DNA of 64,000 nucleotides from Flavobacterium quisquiliarum (GCF_019308285.1 NZ_WWEM01000020.1:248001-312000), one strand, 5' to 3'. Shown: positions 28,341 through 38,613, counted from the stretch's first letter. Program-made: numbers and translations. The notes: generated by a model from the sequence alone, not told the origin.

Positions 28341-31001
28341 ATGTTACAATTAAGAATGAGAAAAACGGCCATTATTTTTGTAATGGCTGTTGGTTTTTTA
28401 AACCAGACCCATGCCCAGAAAAAGTATCCGTATCAGGATGCCAAATTACCAGTAGAAGAAAGAGTTCAAGACTTGTTAAGCCGTATGACGCTTGAAGAAA
28501 AAGTGCGTCAGATGGATATGTACAGAGGAGATTTTTTTAAAGATAAAGAAGATTTCGCTAAAGGTAAATCGGCAGAAAAAATTGGAAAATTAGGAATAGG
28601 AGCGATTCATGACTTGTATCCGCGTTCAGCGAAAATGATCAATGATTTGCAGACTAATGTGATAAAAGGAAATCGTTGGGGGATTCCAGCACTGATTATG
28701 TGCGAAATGCTTCACGGCTATTTAGACGAAGGAAGTACCGCTTTTCCAATGAACATTGGTCTTGGAGCAACTTGGGATATTGCTACGATGGACAAAGTGG
28801 GTAAAGTTATTGGTATGGAAGCCAGAGCACATGGTGTTCATTTTGGTTTTGGACCCAACTTAGATTTAGGACGTGAGCCAAGATGGGGGCGTGTTGCTGA
28901 AACATTTGGCGAAGATGCTTTCTTAAACAGCGAAATAGGTTTGGCTTTCATTAAAGGATTGCAGGGAGACGATTTAAAATCGGATCGTTCTATTATTGCA
29001 GAACCAAAACACTTTGCTGTTCACGGTATTCCACAAGCGGGAGGAAATTCTTCACCTATTTTGGTTGGAGAACGTTCTGCAAGGGAAGATCATTTGCCAT
29101 CTTTTGAAAAAGCATTCAGAAAAGGTGGAGCTTTAGGAACTATGTGTGCTTATTCTGAGTTAGACGGAATTCCTTGTGCTGCCAATCATTGGTTATTGAC
29201 AGATGTTTTGAGAAATGAATGGGGTTTTAAAGGAATTGTAGTATCCGATTTAGGAGCTATCAAATACATTCAAACGACTCATAAAGTGGCTGATTCTCCA
29301 AAAGATGCTATTAGAGAAGCAGTTTCTTCTGGTGTTGATATGCAGTTTTATGATTTTAGTAATGAATTCTGGCAGAACACCATTATTGAATTAGTAAATG
29401 AAAAGAAATTGACAACAGAAAATATCGACCGTGCAGCGGGAGGAGTTTTACGTTTGAAATTCTTATTAGGATTATTTGAAAATCCATACACAGAAAAAAA
29501 TCTAATTAAAGAGCGTTTTCATACTCCAGAAAATCAAGCTGTTGCTTTAGAAGCGGCTCAGAAATCTATGGTTTTATTGAAAAATGAAAACAACACTTTG
29601 CCTTTAAGTAAAAACTTGAAGAATATTGCGGTTATCGGACCAAATGCAAATGCTTCAAGATTGGGTGGTTATGCTCCAAAAAATAGTGTGGGTATGACGG
29701 TTTACGAAGGAGTTAAAGAATTAGTTGGAAAAACGGCGAATGTAGTTTACGAAGAAGGAGTTCCGTTGATCGTAAAAGGACAGATTATTCCATCTAAATA
29801 CTTATTTACACCAGACGAATCTCAAAACGGATTAAAAGGAGAATATTTTAACAATAGAGAATTGCAAGGAACTCCGGCATTGACTCGTATCGACAGTCAG
29901 TTAGAGTTTGACTGGCCTTGGGCTCCCGGAGATGGTGTTAATGTAGATGATTTTTCTATCAGATGGACAGGATTCTTAAAATCAGATCAAGCATTGGATG
30001 GCTGGTTAGGTTTAAGTTCTGATGACGGAATTAGAATGTATATCGATGATCAATTGGTTATCGACAACTGGACAAAAGGAGCAACAAGCATGGTTACAAC
30101 TCCTAAAAACATTGAAAAAGGTAAAAAATACAAAGTCCGCATCGAGATGTGGGAAGGAGGCTGGGGAGCCAGAGCTCATTTCCGTTGGAATTTAGAAAAA
30201 GTAAACTTACAGCCAGCAATCGAAGCCGCTAAAAAAGCAGATGTTGCAATTGTAGTTTTAGGAGAATCTAACGAATTGGTTGAAGAAAACAGAGATGTGG
30301 CTTCTTTAGACTTATTCGGAATTCAGCAGCAATTAATTGAAGAGATTCACAAAACAGGAACTCCAGTAGTTTGTGTGTTATTAAATGGTCGTCCGCTTTC
30401 TACAAACTGGATTGCTGAAAACATTCCTGCTGTTTTAGAAGGATGGTTCCCAGGTGAATTAGGAGGTAGAGCAGTGGCTGATGTTTTGTTTGGAGATTAC
30501 AACCCAGGAGGAAGATTGCCAATCACAGTACCAAAATCAGTTGGGCAGTTACCTATATATTATAACCAAAAACCATCTGCAATCCATAAATATGTTGCAG
30601 AAAGCGAGCATCCTTTATATTCATTCGGTTACGGATTAAGTTATACGAAGTTTGAATATTCTAATCTAAAACTGAATACTACTGAAATTAAACCAAACGG
30701 AGAAGTAAAAGTTTCTGTTGATGTTAAAAATGTTGGGGATAGAGATGGAGATGAAGTGGTTCAATTGTATATTAATGATGTTTACAGCAGTACCACTACA
30801 CCTGAAAAAACGTTAAAAGGATTCAAAAGATTAAATATCAAAAAAGGAGAAATAAAAAATGTTGAATTTACACTTACACCAGAAGAGCTATCTCTTTGGA
30901 ACAGAGAAATGAAGCGCGTTGTAGAGCCTGGAGATTTCGAAGTTATGGTGGGCGGAAATTCGACTGATTTGCTTAAAACTAAATTCAAGGTTTTGAACTA
31001 A
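28341..31001 (+). CDS. GH3 beta-glycosidase with inserted PA14 domain
   Basis: 886 residues, secreted (signal ends near THAQ, residue 26). The GH3 N-terminal barrel contains KHFAVHG and GIVVSDLGAIKY, with nucleophile D303. The C-terminal alpha/beta sandwich is split by a PA14 domain at about 496-622 (GLKGEYFNN, DDGIRMYIDDQLVIDNW), and a fibronectin III-like domain ends the protein. The closest function by layout is beta-glucosidase, although GH3 also includes beta-hexosaminidases and xylosidases; the role in an N-glycan locus is unclear. It lies 14 bp after the GH92 stop and a strong terminator follows. Confidence 0.9.
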   Translation: MLQLRMRKTAIIFVMAVGFLNQTHAQKKYPYQDAKLPVEERVQDLLSRMTLEEKVRQMDMYRGDFFKDKEDFAKGKSAEKIGKLGIGAIHDLYPRSAKMINDLQTNVIKGNRWGIPALIMCEMLHGYLDEGSTAFPMNIGLGATWDIATMDKVGKVIGMEARAHGVHFGFGPNLDLGREPRWGRVAETFGEDAFLNSEIGLAFIKGLQGDDLKSDRSIIAEPKHFAVHGIPQAGGNSSPILVGERSAREDHLPSFEKAFRKGGALGTMCAYSELDGIPCAANHWLLTDVLRNEWGFKGIVVSDLGAIKYIQTTHKVADSPKDAIREAVSSGVDMQFYDFSNEFWQNTIIELVNEKKLTTENIDRAAGGVLRLKFLLGLFENPYTEKNLIKERFHTPENQAVALEAAQKSMVLLKNENNTLPLSKNLKNIAVIGPNANASRLGGYAPKNSVGMTVYEGVKELVGKTANVVYEEGVPLIVKGQIIPSKYLFTPDESQNGLKGEYFNNRELQGTPALTRIDSQLEFDWPWAPGDGVNVDDFSIRWTGFLKSDQALDGWLGLSSDDGIRMYIDDQLVIDNWTKGATSMVTTPKNIEKGKKYKVRIEMWEGGWGARAHFRWNLEKVNLQPAIEAAKKADVAIVVLGESNELVEENRDVASLDLFGIQQQLIEEIHKTGTPVVCVLLNGRPLSTNWIAENIPAVLEGWFPGELGGRAVADVLFGDYNPGGRLPITVPKSVGQLPIYYNQKPSAIHKYVAESEHPLYSFGYGLSYTKFEYSNLKLNTTEIKPNGEVKVSVDVKNVGDRDGDEVVQLYINDVYSSTTTPEKTLKGFKRLNIKKGEIKNVEFTLTPEELSLWNREMKRVVEPGDFEVMVGGNSTDLLKTKFKVLN

Positions 31002-31007
31002 AAACCT

Positions 31008-31036
31008 AAAAACGCCGAATATTTTTCGGCGTTTTT
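31008..31036 (+). terminator. Terminator after the GH35-GH29-GH92-GH3 operon
   Basis: A 12-bp perfect stem (AAAAACGCCGAA at 31008-31019 with TTCGGCGTTTTT at 31025-31036) and a 5-nt loop, with U residues at the 3' side. It begins 6 bp after the GH3 stop. Confidence 0.92.
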
Positions 31037-31129
31037 GCTTTAAAAAAATGAATACAATTATAAAAGGCTAAAATCTCTTCAATAAATAGAGTTCTAGCCT
31101 TTAAAATAAGGCAGAGTTGGATTACAAAT

Positions 31130-31141
31130 GAAAACGTTTTC
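31130..31141. promoter_or_regulatory. Palindrome GAAAACGTTTTC upstream of susC, possible LacI-type operator
   Basis: A 12-bp perfect palindrome with a central CG, about 124 bp before the SusC start and beyond a weaker AAAGGCTA/TAGCCTTT hairpin at about 31065-31110. Central-CG palindromes are typical of LacI/GalR sites, but no such regulator gene is in the window. Confidence 0.3.
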
Positions 31142-31264
31142 TTTCAATTTTCGACCAAACTTTCACCAACACCTTTTCAAAATTGTCATTTGTCGAAATT
31201 ATGTATTGTTAACAAAACGTATTCTTAAATTTAACATGTTATTAACTCTAAAAAAACAACTAAT

Positions 31265-34200
31265 ATGATTAAAAACGTACTAAAATTACTGTTCGTCATA
31301 TGCCTTTTTGGGTTCCAAAGCCTAGAAGCGCAGACTACAGTAAAAGGAACGATAACAGATGCTGTTAGCGGAATTCCGATTCCTGGAGCAAATATTATTG
31401 TTAAAGGAACAAAAACAAGTGCTTCATCAGATTTTGATGGAAAATACAGCATTAGTGTTCCAAATCAATCGTCGGTTTTAGTATTTACTTATGTAGGTTC
31501 TGCTACAAAAGAAGTAGCTGTAGGATCACAAACTACTATTAATGTGTCTTTAGGTGCAGACACACAGCAGTTAGGAGAAGTAGTGGTAACTGCTCTTGGT
31601 ATTAAGAGAGAGAAAAAAGCCATTACTTATTCTGCACAAAACGTTTCAGTAGATGAGTTATCAGAAGCAAGATCATTAAACGTTGCCAACTCACTTTCTG
31701 GTAAAGTTGCGGGTCTTAACTTCTCTACTACTTCAAATGGTGTTGGTTCTTCTTCTAGAATTACTTTAAGAGGTAACAGATCTCTTAATGGTAACAACCA
31801 GCCTTTATATGTAGTAGATGGTGTGCCAATTAGTAATGGTACAACAGACACAAACCCTGATATTGATACGGGAGGAACTACACAGCCAGATGGTATTTCT
31901 AACATTAACCCAGAAGATATTGCTTCGATGACGGTTTTGAAAGGACCATCTGCGGCAGCACTTTATGGTTCTAGAGCATCAAATGGTGTAATCGTAATTA
32001 CAACTAAATCTGGGAAAGCAGGAAAAACGTCTGTTACTTTATCATCTAACTTTATGGCATCTTCTGCTTACAACTTGATGAATTTACAAAATGAGTATGG
32101 ACAAGGAACAAACGGTGCGTATGTCGCAAACTCTTCTTCAAGTTGGGGAGGTAGAATGGATGGAAGCCAAGTTTCAAACTGGCAGTTAGTTCGTAACCCA
32201 AATTATGTTGGACCAGCTACACAAAGTTATTCTCCACAGCCAAACAACGTAATTGATTTTTACAAAACTGGGTATAACTTAGCAAACACATTAACTGTTA
32301 CAGCAGGTAACGAGAAAGCACAAGGATACTTCTCTTATACTAATACACGTGCTGAAGGTATTGTGGGAGGTAACCAAATGGACAGACACAATCTTAACTT
32401 AAGATTGACTAGTAAAATTACTGATAAGTTAACTTTAGATGCTAAAACAAATTACATTGTTCAGGATATTGATAACTTACTAAGAACTGGTGAGGAATCT
32501 ATTGGTACATCTGCGTATTTATTACCTCGTAGTATCGCTTATGACGATTACAAAAACTTCGAATATTTTGATGCAGCAGGACAAAGACAAGTTAACTATT
32601 TTCTTGATGAGACTGGGGCTCCTGGAGGAAATCCATTCTGGTCTGCATTAAGAGATGATGCTCGTACAGACAAAAGAAACAGATTTATTGGTTTAGCATC
32701 TCTTAAATATGAGTTTACAAAAACATTAAGCTTACAAGGTAGAGTTGGTTTAGACCAAATGACAAACAGAAACATAAGAAACGGTTACGCTACAAATGCT
32801 TTTAACAATAACATGGGATCTTACAGAGAATCTTATGAGACAGTTAGTGAGTTAAACATTGATGCATTACTTGCATATAGTGAGAAATTTGGAGATTTTT
32901 CTATCGGACTTAATGGAGGTGCAAGTTCATTGCAACAAAGTAATTCTTCTCTAAGTTCAGGTGGTGTTTTAAGTTTAAGAAACTACTTTGCATTAGGTAA
33001 TGTGCAAACTATACAATCTACCTCTACAGCTTCAGAGAAAAGAATTAATTCTATTTACGGATTTGGTCAAATTGGTTTCAGAAATTATTTATTCTTAGAT
33101 TTAACAGCGAGAAATGACTGGTCATCTACTTTACCAACAGATTATTTCTACCCATCTGTAGGTCTTTCAGCTGTTCTTTCAGATATGTTTACATTACCAG
33201 AAGTAATTAGTTTTGCAAAAGTAAGAGCTTCTTACGCACAAGTAGGTAATGATACTAATCCGTACCAATTAGATCCAAGATACAGATACATTGGAGGTAA
33301 CGGAGGAATGTTGTATGGAGATACTACAGCGGCTAATCCAAACTTAAAACCTGAGATTTCTTCTTCTACAGAGTTTGGTGTTGATGTTAGATTTTTCAAC
33401 AACCGTTTAGGTTTAGATTTCACTTATTTCAATACATTGACTGATAATCAAATTTTCTACATCAATACACCTGAGTCATCTGGAGTTTCTAGAGCTGTTG
33501 TAAATGGTGGGGATATTGAAAATAAAGGTATTGAGCTTACACTTACTGCAACTCCGATTCAAACAGAAAACTTTACTTGGGATATTACAGCAAACTATGC
33601 ATCTTATAAATCAAAAGTAAAGTCTATCTTTGAAGGAAGAGATGAATTAGTTCTTGGTGAAGGTCGTTTAGTTAGAAGTAAAGTTGTTGTTGGAGGCGAG
33701 TATGGTGACTTATATATTAAAGGATTCCAAAGAGACCCAGAAGGAAATATCATCGTAAATAATGCAGGTATTCCATTAGCAACAAATGGTTTTGATGTTC
33801 GTGCTGGTAATTTCAATCCAGATTGGACTGCAGGTTTCAAAAATAATTTTAAATACAAAGATTTCTCTTTAAGTTTCTTGGTTGATTTCAGAATTGGCGG
33901 TGAAGTTATTTCATATACTCAGGCTAGACAAGCTGGTTTAGGGGTAAGTGATATTACTTTAGCAGGAAGACAAGGAGGAATTGTAGTTAATGGTGTGGTC
34001 TCTAATGGAGATGGTACATACACTCCAAATACAGTAAGTATTAATGCTGAGCAGTACTGGACAGCTATTGGACAAAGAACTCCAATCGCAGAACCATTTA
34101 TCTATGATGCTACAAATATCAGATTAAGAGAGCTTGTTTTTGGTTATTCATTACCAAAACGTTTGTTAAGTAATTCAGGATTCTCAAGTATCGATTTCTC

Positions 34201-34351
34201 TTTAGTAGGTAGAAACTTATTCTTTTTCGTTAACAAAGCAGAGCACTTTGATCCAGAAGCGGGTGCAGGAACAGGAAACTTGCAAGGTATTGAATCTTTC
34301 AACATCCCTTCTACAAGAGATTATGGGGTAAATGTTAAATTTGGATTTTAA
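31265..34351 (+). CDS. SusC/RagA-family TonB-dependent outer-membrane transporter
   Basis: 1028 residues. A signal peptide (ends near LEAQ, residue 22) is followed by a carboxypeptidase-like domain (about 23-100: VKGTITDAVSGIPIPGANI, DFDGKYSI), a plug with the SusC start LGEVVVTALGIKREKKA, SLNVANSLSGKVAGLNF and PLYVVDGVPIS, and a C-terminal beta barrel ending in a Phe. With the SusD-like protein 16 bp downstream it should form the outer-membrane channel that imports glycan pieces. It starts a new transcription unit after the GH3 terminator. Confidence 0.95.
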   Translation: MIKNVLKLLFVICLFGFQSLEAQTTVKGTITDAVSGIPIPGANIIVKGTKTSASSDFDGKYSISVPNQSSVLVFTYVGSATKEVAVGSQTTINVSLGADTQQLGEVVVTALGIKREKKAITYSAQNVSVDELSEARSLNVANSLSGKVAGLNFSTTSNGVGSSSRITLRGNRSLNGNNQPLYVVDGVPISNGTTDTNPDIDTGGTTQPDGISNINPEDIASMTVLKGPSAAALYGSRASNGVIVITTKSGKAGKTSVTLSSNFMASSAYNLMNLQNEYGQGTNGAYVANSSSSWGGRMDGSQVSNWQLVRNPNYVGPATQSYSPQPNNVIDFYKTGYNLANTLTVTAGNEKAQGYFSYTNTRAEGIVGGNQMDRHNLNLRLTSKITDKLTLDAKTNYIVQDIDNLLRTGEESIGTSAYLLPRSIAYDDYKNFEYFDAAGQRQVNYFLDETGAPGGNPFWSALRDDARTDKRNRFIGLASLKYEFTKTLSLQGRVGLDQMTNRNIRNGYATNAFNNNMGSYRESYETVSELNIDALLAYSEKFGDFSIGLNGGASSLQQSNSSLSSGGVLSLRNYFALGNVQTIQSTSTASEKRINSIYGFGQIGFRNYLFLDLTARNDWSSTLPTDYFYPSVGLSAVLSDMFTLPEVISFAKVRASYAQVGNDTNPYQLDPRYRYIGGNGGMLYGDTTAANPNLKPEISSSTEFGVDVRFFNNRLGLDFTYFNTLTDNQIFYINTPESSGVSRAVVNGGDIENKGIELTLTATPIQTENFTWDITANYASYKSKVKSIFEGRDELVLGEGRLVRSKVVVGGEYGDLYIKGFQRDPEGNIIVNNAGIPLATNGFDVRAGNFNPDWTAGFKNNFKYKDFSLSFLVDFRIGGEVISYTQARQAGLGVSDITLAGRQGGIVVNGVVSNGDGTYTPNTVSINAEQYWTAIGQRTPIAEPFIYDATNIRLRELVFGYSLPKRLLSNSGFSSIDFSLVGRNLFFFVNKAEHFDPEAGAGTGNLQGIESFNIPSTRDYGVNVKFGF

Positions 34352-34367
34352 TTAAAAAAGAGATATC

Positions 34368-35957
34368 ATGAAATATAGATTTAAAATAAAAACATTAGGA
34401 GTTGCATTAATGGCAGTTTCGATTTTATCAAGCTGTACAGGTGACTTTGATGAAATAAACAAAGATCCTAATGCATTGACTGAAGATCAGTTAGATGCTA
34501 CGTTAGCGGGACCTGCATTTGCATCAGCATTATATGCAGGAATTCACAACGGATCTTATTCATCTCCATCAGGTACAGATGATCAAGGTACTTGGGGGAT
34601 CGCTACTGGTATTTTATCTTCAACCTTTATTCACTATTTAAACTGTGGATATGGAACAGAAAGAAACGCTTTCGTTAACGGATACGAAGGTAGAGGATGG
34701 TTAAGATTTTACACAGTTGCAGCACCAGCTTTAACAAATGCATTTAAAGCATCTGAAGGAAATGCTGAAGCTACCGCAGTTCTTAAAATCTGGAAGGTTT
34801 TCATGTACAACCAAATGGTTGATGCTTACGGACCAATTCCTTACACTGAAGCGGGTAATGGTAAAGACAAAGTTCCTTATGATAGTGTAGAATTTATTTA
34901 TGAAGATTTCTTTAAATTGTTAGATGAAGCTAACGCGACATTGTCTTCGGCTTCTTCAACTACTGTTGCCTCTCTTGCCCCAAATGATAGAGTTTATTCA
35001 GGAAGTGTAGACAAATGGAGAATCTTCGGAAATAGCATGAGATTACGTTTGGCTTTAAGAATTTCTGATAAAGATCCAGGAAAAGCAAAAACTCAAGCTG
35101 AAGCTGCTGTAGCTGCAGGAGTTATGCAGACTAATGATCAAAGTGCATTTTTTAAAGTAAGTAACATTACTCCAAATAACTTAAACATGATTGTTAATGG
35201 TTGGGGTTATGTAATGACAGCTTCTATGGAAAGTATCTTAGTTGGATACCAAGATCCACGTTTGTCAAAATGGTTTGCCCCAGTTGCTACAGGTGCTTAT
35301 AGAGGAAATCCAGTTGGAGGTTTAGAAGATCAATTTGGAACTACTGAATTCTCTAAATTTAATAATGACGTTCTTGGAAGTGGCGCTGCAAATACACTTA
35401 GTGAAACTAAAAATATTGAAATCTTTATGGCTTCTGAAAACTATTTGACTAGAGCAGAAGGAGCTTTAAATGGATGGAATATGGGAGGAGATGCTAAAAC
35501 TTTGTATGAAACAGGTATTAGATTGTCTCTTGCACAATGGGGAATTACTGATGCTGCTACTGTTAATGCTTATATTAATGGTGTAACATTGCCAACATTG
35601 CCAAACATTTTAACGTTATACCCAGCTTTAGATTTACAAGATATTCCTGTGAAATTACCTGTAGCTTGGTCTGCATCAGTTGCTAACCAGCGTACACAGA
35701 TTGCAGTTCAAAAGTACTTAGCAATTTTCCCAGAATCATGGGAAGCTTGGGCAGATTTACGTAGAAGCGATGCTAAAGTAATCTATCCAGTTTTAAATAC
35801 GGATAACCCAGATGCTGGAGTTGGTAAATCTCTAATGAAGAGAATTATTTATACTACAAATGAATATTCGTCTAACAAAGCAGCAGTTGAAGATGGTATC
35901 GTAAAATTAGGCGGTGCCGATTCAGGTGGAACAAGACTTTGGTGGGACACAAAATAA
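34368..35957 (+). CDS. SusD/RagB-family glycan-binding lipoprotein
   Basis: 529 residues. Lipoprotein signal ILSSCTGDFDEIN (C23), then a SusD-like helical fold: WKVFMYNQMVDAYGPIPYTEAG, PYDSVEFIYEDFFKLLDEAN, NSMRLRLALRISDKDP and NYLTRAEGALNGWNMGG. It belongs to the SusD-like_2 type. It caps the SusC barrel and binds the imported glycan at the cell surface. The pair ends in a perfect terminator 44 bp later. Confidence 0.94.
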   Translation: MKYRFKIKTLGVALMAVSILSSCTGDFDEINKDPNALTEDQLDATLAGPAFASALYAGIHNGSYSSPSGTDDQGTWGIATGILSSTFIHYLNCGYGTERNAFVNGYEGRGWLRFYTVAAPALTNAFKASEGNAEATAVLKIWKVFMYNQMVDAYGPIPYTEAGNGKDKVPYDSVEFIYEDFFKLLDEANATLSSASSTTVASLAPNDRVYSGSVDKWRIFGNSMRLRLALRISDKDPGKAKTQAEAAVAAGVMQTNDQSAFFKVSNITPNNLNMIVNGWGYVMTASMESILVGYQDPRLSKWFAPVATGAYRGNPVGGLEDQFGTTEFSKFNNDVLGSGAANTLSETKNIEIFMASENYLTRAEGALNGWNMGGDAKTLYETGIRLSLAQWGITDAATVNAYINGVTLPTLPNILTLYPALDLQDIPVKLPVAWSASVANQRTQIAVQKYLAIFPESWEAWADLRRSDAKVIYPVLNTDNPDAGVGKSLMKRIIYTTNEYSSNKAAVEDGIVKLGGADSGGTRLWWDTK

Positions 35958-36000
35958 TTAATTTGGTGAGTAAAGATCGACACAGTCCTTACTTAAAATG

Positions 36001-36030
36001 CAAAAGGAGAGGTAACTCTCCTTTTGTTTT
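36001..36030 (+). terminator. Terminator after susC-susD
   Basis: An 11-bp perfect stem (CAAAAGGAGAG at 36001-36011, CTCTCCTTTTG at 36016-36026) with a GTAA loop and TTTT. Confidence 0.93.
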
Positions 36031-36073
36031 ATACTTATGTCGCTAATTGGCATAAAAATTCTATTAACTAAAC

Positions 36074-36102
36074 GATGATGAACTCCAATTCAATACATCA
36101 TC
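36074..36102. promoter_or_regulatory. Inverted repeat GATGATG-N15-CATCATC in front of the MFS gene
   Basis: A perfect 7-bp dyad, 25 bp before the start codon at 36128. It may be an operator or an RNA hairpin near the ribosome site. No T-run follows, so it is not a terminator. Confidence 0.3.
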
Positions 36103-36127
36103 AAACCAAAAAAAACACAAAATAAAA

Positions 36128-37459
36128 ATGGTTAACGCAAATACCACTAACTCCTCACAAACCAAACCAACCTTAATACCGATATTAATTATTGCAAGTC
36201 TGTTTTTTATTTTCGGATTTGTAACCTGGATCAATGGCGCATTGATTCCGTTTATGAAGACGATTAATGAATTAACGTCAGCGCAATCTTTATTGGTTGC
36301 TTCGGCCTCTTATATTTCGTTTGTTGTTATGGCACTTCCAGCTTCTTTTATTTTATCTAAAATCGGCTATAAAAAAGGAATGTCACTAGGATTATTCACT
36401 ATGGGATTCGGAGCATTAATTTTTATTCCAGCCGCTGAAGCCAGGACTTATTGGATGTTCTTGACAGGAATCTTTATTCAAGGTGCTGGAATGACTTTGC
36501 TGCAGACGGCTTCAAATCCTTATATTACGATTTTAGGCCCTATTGAAAGTGCTGCGAAACGAATTTCGATTATGGGAATCTGTAATAAAATTGCGGGAGC
36601 ATTAGGATCTCTTATTTTCGGTTCAATTTTGTTATCGGGAATAGATGAAATTCAGGAAAAATTAAGTTTGGTAAGTATTTCAGAAAAGAATGCACTATTA
36701 GATAATATGGCAGACAGTGTGGTAGTTCCTTACATTTCAATGGCAGTTGTTCTATTTATTTTAGGATTATTAATTCTAAAAGCACCGCTTCCAAATGTTG
36801 AAGCAGCGCCAATTGAAGAAGCTGAAGAAGGAAAAACGGCTAAAACAAGTATTTTTCAGTTTCCTCATCTTTGGTTAGGTGTATTAACTTTGTTCATGTA
36901 TGTGGGAGTTGAAGTAATTGCAGGTGATACCATTATTGCTTATGGAATCGCTTTAGGATTTCCTGCAGCAGATGCTAAATTCTTCACCACATTTACTTTA
37001 TTGGCAATGGTAGCTACTTATGCTTTAGGAGCTTTTTTGATTCCAAAATATATTACGCAGGCTTTAGCTTTAAAAGTAAGTGCAGTTTTAGGAATTATAT
37101 TGTCTTTTTGCATCGTATTTTCTACTGGATTTACTTCTGTTTTATTTGTAGCAGGATTAGGAATTGCAAATGCTTTAGTTTGGCCGGCAGTTTGGCCTTT
37201 AACGTTAAATGGTTTAGGGAAATTTACTAAAACTGGAGCTGCTTTATTAGTTATGGCAATTTCTGGAGGAGCAGTGATTCCGCCTTTGTATGGAAAATTC
37301 GTTGACGGTACAAAAGCAGACCTTATTGCTCAAGGAATAAATGAAGTAACGGCTACAGCAACAGCTTCAACAAAAGGATATTGGATTTTACTTCCTTGCT
37401 ATATTATTATCCTTTATTATGCTATTTCAGGACATAAAGTGGGACTGAAGAATAGTTAG
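36128..37459 (+). CDS. MFS sugar transporter of the FHS family (FucP/GluP/NagP-like)
   Basis: 443 residues, about 12 membrane segments. FIFGFVTWINGALIPFMK near residue 28, GAGMTLLQTASNPYITILGP near 120 and NALVWPAVWPLTLNGLGKFT near 345 identify the fucose/glucose/galactose/GlcNAc proton symporters. The Asp of E. coli FucP in the first segment is replaced here (WINGALIP), as in other Bacteroidota sugar members. Fucose and GlcNAc are the most likely substrates given the fucosidases and hexosaminidase nearby; the sequence does not decide between them. Confidence 0.88.
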   Translation: MVNANTTNSSQTKPTLIPILIIASLFFIFGFVTWINGALIPFMKTINELTSAQSLLVASASYISFVVMALPASFILSKIGYKKGMSLGLFTMGFGALIFIPAAEARTYWMFLTGIFIQGAGMTLLQTASNPYITILGPIESAAKRISIMGICNKIAGALGSLIFGSILLSGIDEIQEKLSLVSISEKNALLDNMADSVVVPYISMAVVLFILGLLILKAPLPNVEAAPIEEAEEGKTAKTSIFQFPHLWLGVLTLFMYVGVEVIAGDTIIAYGIALGFPAADAKFFTTFTLLAMVATYALGAFLIPKYITQALALKVSAVLGIILSFCIVFSTGFTSVLFVAGLGIANALVWPAVWPLTLNGLGKFTKTGAALLVMAISGGAVIPPLYGKFVDGTKADLIAQGINEVTATATASTKGYWILLPCYIIILYYAISGHKVGLKNS

Positions 37460-37473
37460 ATTTAAGATTTTTT

Positions 37474-37533
37474 AAAGAAGCGAGAAACAAGATGAAAGAC
37501 TTATAAATTGAAAATCTTGTTTCTTACTTCTTT
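37474..37533. repeat. Long imperfect hairpin between the MFS and BNR genes
   Basis: AAAGAAG and AGAAACAAGAT (37474-37493) pair with ATCTTGTTTCT and CTTCTTT (37514-37533), with two unpaired bases on each side. An overlapping GATGAAAG/CTTTCATC pairing also exists. It covers most of the 91-bp gap and is another palindromic intergenic element. Confidence 0.7.
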
Positions 37534-37550
37534 CATCTAAAAAAAATAAA

Positions 37551-38600
37551 ATGATATCAAATACAAAATATGTTATAACAACTTTATTAACCATTTTTCT
37601 TATTTCTAATGGATTAAATGCACAAATAAAAGCAATTAATATTGAAAGCAGTTATATCGCAGATCCACCAGTGACTACAAATAGTCATGCATCAACTTTA
37701 GTAGAACACAAACCAAATGAGATTTTAGCCGCTTGGTTTGGAGGAAAATATGAAGGAGCAAAAGATGTTGGAATTTATATTTCGGATTATAAAGATAAAA
37801 AATGGTCAACGCCAAAAGAATTGATTCGGCCGCTAATTAAAAATGGCGATACACTTCCTTGTTGGAACCCAGTTCTTTTTAAAGCTAAAAGCCAAAATTT
37901 GTACCTGTTTTATAAAGTGGGAAAGAATCCAAGAGAATGGTTTGGTGCTATGATTGTTTCAAAAGATAACGGAACAACTTGGGGAGAACCAAAATACCTT
38001 CCAGACGGAATTTACGGGCCAATTCGTAACAAACCAATTGAGACTACTCCAGGTGTAATTTTATGTGGAAGCAGCACAGAAAGTGTAAATACTGATGAAT
38101 GGAGAATTCACGTAGAAGAATATACAGAAGCAACTGATTCTTGGAAGAAAATTGCAGTAGAAAACAATCAAAATTTTAATGTCATTCAGCCAACATTTTT
38201 AATTCATGGCACGACTGATATTCAAATGTTATCTCGAAGCAAACACAATAAAATAGTTTCAAGCTGGTCGGGAGATAACGGAAAAAGCTGGATTAGAACC
38301 AATACGATAAATGTAATCAATTCGAATTCAGGAATTGATGCTTTAACGGTAAATAAAAATCTTTTCTTATTGGTTAATAATCCGTTACCACAAGGAAAGG
38401 ACTGGTTTAACGGACGTAATATTTTGGACGTAGAATATTCAAAAGATGGTCTAATCTGGAGAAAACTATTTGATCTTGAAAAACAGGAAAAAGGCGAATT
38501 CAGTTATCCAGCCATTATTCAGACTACTGATAAAAAAATTCATGTTTTGTACACTTACGACAGAAAGTATATCAAACATACTGCATTCGATTTGAATTAA
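37551..38600 (+). CDS. Secreted BNR/sialidase-fold protein
   Basis: 349 residues with a signal peptide (ends near LNAQ, residue 25). Two Asp-boxes are visible, SKDNGTTW near 138 and SGDNGKSW near 240, with a partial third (SKDGLIW). The N-terminal part NSHASTLVEHKPNEILAAWF and GGKYEGAKDVGIY is typical of BNR_2 proteins often named exo-alpha-sialidase. The FRIP/RIP arginine motif of classical GH33 sialidases is not seen, so true sialidase activity is uncertain; another exo-glycosidase role is possible. The M28 peptidase gene follows by 13 bp. Confidence 0.75.
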   Translation: MISNTKYVITTLLTIFLISNGLNAQIKAINIESSYIADPPVTTNSHASTLVEHKPNEILAAWFGGKYEGAKDVGIYISDYKDKKWSTPKELIRPLIKNGDTLPCWNPVLFKAKSQNLYLFYKVGKNPREWFGAMIVSKDNGTTWGEPKYLPDGIYGPIRNKPIETTPGVILCGSSTESVNTDEWRIHVEEYTEATDSWKKIAVENNQNFNVIQPTFLIHGTTDIQMLSRSKHNKIVSSWSGDNGKSWIRTNTINVINSNSGIDALTVNKNLFLLVNNPLPQGKDWFNGRNILDVEYSKDGLIWRKLFDLEKQEKGEFSYPAIIQTTDKKIHVLYTYDRKYIKHTAFDLN

Positions 38601-38613
38601 TTATAAACGCGAT

